Shown: piece by piece, positions 5,894-7,380 of the stretch
Layout of the letters: each line of letters opens with the position of its first letter
Position numbering within the stretch: the stretch's first letter is position 1
From: SAR324 cluster bacterium
Lineage (GTDB): Bacteria; Bdellovibrionota; UBA2361; JAAZON01
Assembly: GCA_012797725.1 (NCBI GenBank)
Contig: JAAZON010000092.1
Span: 1 to 7,380, forward strand
Direction of reading: 5' to 3'
DNA: 7,380 nucleotides
Notes under the pieces: generated by a model
What the model was told of the DNA's origin: nothing
Database searches by the model: none
Seen by the model: only the letters and a program-made list of their open reading frames with translations
Program-made: the position numbers and the translations under genes

Positions 5894-6517
5894 TTAATGA
5901 GGTGAGACGCATTCTTTTTGAATAAGAGCATTCAAATGCTCTTGAAGTCTTTTTGCTATTTTGCTGTCGAGTCCTTGAATGCGTGCAAATCCTTGAGGTG
6001 CAGATGGGACTAGAAGCTCCAAGTAAGAAAGGCCAAACAAAACATCGCGCCATCTGGCTCCAACATGCACGCTTTGGATCCTAGAAAGAGGTAAAGAACT
6101 TCTTTGCTTTCGCAGAATTCCTTTCTCAATAATTAGGGATCCCCCTTTCAGCATATAATGATAGTCGGCCTTGTCAATGGCTGCAATGACTAATCGAGTT
6201 GCTAGAATCATCACAATGCCAAGTACAAACAGCAGCTCGACATCACCAAGTGCCTCAAAGAGCCTAATATCAACATTAAATAGATATTTTTCGTAGTCTG
6301 TTAATCCAACAAAAAATGTCATTATGGCGAGAGCCAATATCCACTCGAATGATGCTTGTATGAGATGTTTAGATGAAATTGGGTAGATCTTGTGTAGCAT
6401 CTCAATTCTTTTAAGTCCTACAGGCCCAACTTCGAGTCTATGATTCTGTTTTTGTTGGGGTCTCTCTGGATAAGAAGTAATCGATGGAATAACTTTGTCG
6501 ATTGATATTGCATTCAT
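5894..6517 (-). CDS. Bacterial PH domain (bPH2, YdbS/YdbT-like) membrane protein
   Basis: The product is 207 residues from the ATG at 6517-6515. After a polar N-terminal stretch there are two membrane helices, at about residues 53-72 (IQASFEWILALAIMTFFVGL) and 94-115 (ELLFVLGIVMILATRLVIAA), followed by a bacterial PH-like domain: a hydrophobic strand with SLIIEKGILRKQRSSLPLSR at 127-146, IQSVHVGARWRDVLFGLSYL at 147-166, and a closing helix IAKRLQEHLNALIQ. This order (two helices, then YxLxxxxLxIxxGIL...IPLxRIQxV...FG) is that of the YdbS/YdbT family of unknown function, probably at the inner membrane. An in-frame TTG at 6541 adds eight residues and an ATG at 6400 removes 39; none of the three has a good ribosome site. 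It is transcribed against the division genes on both sides, so it is likely a later insertion into the cluster. Confidence 0.82.
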   Translation of the reverse strand: MNAISIDKVIPSITSYPERPQQKQNHRLEVGPVGLKRIEMLHKIYPISSKHLIQASFEWILALAIMTFFVGLTDYEKYLFNVDIRLFEALGDVELLFVLGIVMILATRLVIAAIDKADYHYMLKGGSLIIEKGILRKQRSSLPLSRIQSVHVGARWRDVLFGLSYLELLVPSAPQGFARIQGLDSKIAKRLQEHLNALIQKECVSPH

Positions 6518-6829
6518 AAGCGCAAATGGATGTGATGGCAAGAAATCTTTAATAAAATAGACAGCATTAACCGTATAATGATTTCAGACGCACGGTATTT
6601 CAGATAATTCACTTAAAAACTTAGCTCTTTGAGTAAAAATCATGCCCCTATTGGCAGCTAAGATCCTAACAACACTGCAATTGCGAGATGCTAGCTTTGC
6701 TGTGAATCCCATATGCGAAAGATACGCATTCAAAAGAGCGCTCATCTCAGTATGTTAAATTGTCTGCATGGGTACATGGGGGGCATTCAGGGATTGCAAG
6801 AGAATCTTGAACTTTTAAGGCTTTTTCGC

Positions 6830-6857
6830 TTGCAGTTATATCGAAACTGCGTTTAAT
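6830..6857 (+). promoter_or_regulatory. Possible ftsA promoter with an overlapping inverted repeat
   Basis: TTGCAG (6830-6835) and TTTAAT (6852-6857) are 16 bp apart, with four and five matches to the consensus hexamers. A perfect six-base inverted repeat, GCAGTT-7-AACTGC (6832-6850), covers the -35 box and most of the spacer, as an operator would. Because ftsA is cut off from ftsQ by an opposed gene, some promoter must lie in this region; the exact site is not certain. An extended -10-like TGTTATATG at 6866-6874 is an alternative. Confidence 0.35.
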
Positions 6858-6879
6858 TCTTAGTCTGTTATATGTTTGA

Positions 6880-6910
6880 CCTCTTGGGTTTGGCCACGAG
6901 AGGCTTTTTT
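6880..6910 (+). terminator. Terminator- or attenuator-like hairpin in the ftsA leader
   Basis: CCTCT (6880-6884) pairs with AGAGG (6899-6903), and TGG (6885-6887) with CCA (6894-6896), leaving a two-base bulge (6897-6898) and a six-base loop (6888-6893). A C and six T follow (6905-6910), and the ftsA ATG comes only 13 nt later. By shape it is an intrinsic terminator; by place it lies in the ftsA leader and could act as an attenuator or simply shield ftsA from upstream transcription. The only purine-rich, ribosome-site-like tract before ftsA (GAGAGG) is its 3' arm, about 20 nt from the ATG. Confidence 0.45.
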
Positions 6911-6923
6911 GGGCAACATAAAC

Positions 6924-7380
6924 ATGGCAGCAAAGACTAATATTATAGCAGGACTCGACATTGGAACTTCAAAGGTGGAAGTAGTGATTGCTGAGCAGGT
7001 GCCAGATAGTCCACTGAGTATCATTGGAGTGGGCAGTAGTCAGTCGAGAGGTCTTAGAAAAGGCGTTGTTATTAATATTGATACAACAGTTGAATGTATT
7101 GCTGCCGCGCTGAGTCAAGCAGAAGCAATGGCAGGCTGTGATGTGCGTTCTGCATTCGCGTCGATTTCAGGCAGTCATATAAAAGGAGCTGATAGCCAGG
7201 GAATTGTGGGAATAAAACATAAGGAGGTCAGTCAGGATGATTTAGATCGAGTGATTGAGGCTGCCAAAGCTGTGCCCATTCCGCTCGATCGGGAAATTCT
7301 TCATGTTCTTCCACAGGAATATATCATAGATGACCAAGATGGGATTCGTGAGCCACGCGGGATGTCAGGTGTAAGCTTAG
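6924..7380 (+). CDS. ftsA: Cell division protein FtsA, 5' part (runs off the right edge)
   Basis: FtsA is the actin-like ATPase that anchors FtsZ to the membrane and recruits later divisome proteins. The first 152 residues are present. They show the phosphate-1 motif of the actin/Hsp70 fold, GLDIGTSKVEVVIAE at 10-24, then GVGSSQSRGLRKGVVINID at 35-53, ISGSHIKGADSQGIVGI at 81-97 that opens the FtsA-specific 1C domain, and HVLPQEYIIDDQDGIREPRG at 127-146, all typical FtsA segments. The C-terminal membrane-targeting helix lies outside the window. The ATG at 6924 fits the usual short N-terminus before GLDIG; the ribosome site is poor, and no in-frame alternative is better. In related clusters ftsA directly follows ftsQ and precedes ftsZ; here it is about 1.7 kb from ftsQ. 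Confidence 0.96.
   Translation, partial: MAAKTNIIAGLDIGTSKVEVVIAEQVPDSPLSIIGVGSSQSRGLRKGVVINIDTTVECIAAALSQAEAMAGCDVRSAFASISGSHIKGADSQGIVGIKHKEVSQDDLDRVIEAAKAVPIPLDREILHVLPQEYIIDDQDGIREPRGMSGVSL

Larger units (their letters stand above)
6542..6923 (+). other. Gene-free stretch upstream of ftsA
   Basis: No convincing gene lies here. The longest rightward frame I see is 38 codons (6642-6758), without a ribosome site. The stretch contains small inverted repeats: ATGCG/CGCAT (6713-6729), CAAGA-GAA-TCTTG (6797-6809) and GCAGTT/AACTGC (6832-6850). It ends in a terminator-like hairpin before ftsA. It must also hold the promoters of ftsA and of the leftward PH-domain gene. A TATAAT at 6574-6579 on the plus strand has no -35 partner at a usual distance. 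I see no tRNA or known structured RNA. Confidence 0.6.

Noticed and set aside
6574..6579. Perfect TATAAT on the plus strand in the gene-free stretch
   Set aside because: No -35-like hexamer stands 15-19 bp upstream (TAGACA is only about 10 bp away), and it is 345 bp from ftsA; not enough to call a promoter.
6642..6758. 38-codon rightward frame in the ftsA upstream region
   Set aside because: There is no ribosome site, the residues are not protein-like in any way I recognise, and its length is easily reached by chance.
1..7380. CRISPR arrays, tRNA or rRNA genes, insertion sequences
   Set aside because: I found no regularly spaced repeats, cloverleaf-like sequence, transposase frame or terminal inverted repeats anywhere in the window.

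Overview
The window looks like a chromosomal segment of a Gram-negative bacterium. It carries part of a cell-wall/cell-division (dcw-type) cluster, murC-murB-ftsQ ... ftsA, read rightward. Divergent from it is a leftward operon encoding a SAM methyltransferase, TatB and TatC. The order murC-murB-ftsQ-ftsA, modest GC content (judged by eye), an FtsQ and twin-arginine translocase genes fit a proteobacterium or a Bdellovibrio/Oligoflexus-like relative. The taxonomic guess is weak and rests on gene order and general protein style only.

Layout. Positions 1-150 hold the 3' end of the leftward operon, with a good intrinsic terminator (about 45-64). Positions 151-1834 are the leftward operon in transcription order: class I methyltransferase, tatB (5-nt gap), tatC (ATGA overlap). 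A near-consensus promoter (ATGACA-16-TATAAT) sits just upstream at about 1885-1858. Positions 1850-2088 are the divergent control region; it also contains a doubtful 80-codon leftward frame. Positions 2089-5243 are murC, murB and ftsQ, packed almost without gaps. Positions 5244-6923 separate ftsQ from ftsA. This stretch holds a 16-codon frame behind a strong ribosome site, a secreted protein that resembles the BP74 N-terminal domain family, an oppositely oriented bacterial-PH membrane protein, and about 400 bp of gene-free DNA with hairpins. ftsA starts at 6924 and runs off the right edge.

How the genes work together. MurC adds L-Ala to UDP-MurNAc and MurB makes UDP-MurNAc from its enolpyruvyl precursor, so the two supply peptidoglycan precursor. 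FtsQ and FtsA are parts of the divisome that uses it. TatB/TatC form the receptor of the twin-arginine export pathway, which is needed in many bacteria for export of cell-wall amidases; that link to division is background knowledge and is not shown here. The methyltransferase has no identified substrate.

Most notable points: (1) the tatC frame stops at a TGA exactly where TatC proteins normally carry the Phe/Tyr-Glu of the last membrane helix, yet the next 12 in-frame codons still align with the rest of that helix; (2) a small secreted BP74-like protein, a domain better known from a Dictyostelium calmodulin-binding protein, lies inside the division cluster; (3) ftsA is uncoupled from ftsQ and preceded by a terminator-like hairpin 13 nt before its start codon. 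I do not see a clear new multi-gene system. These are the places I would look.
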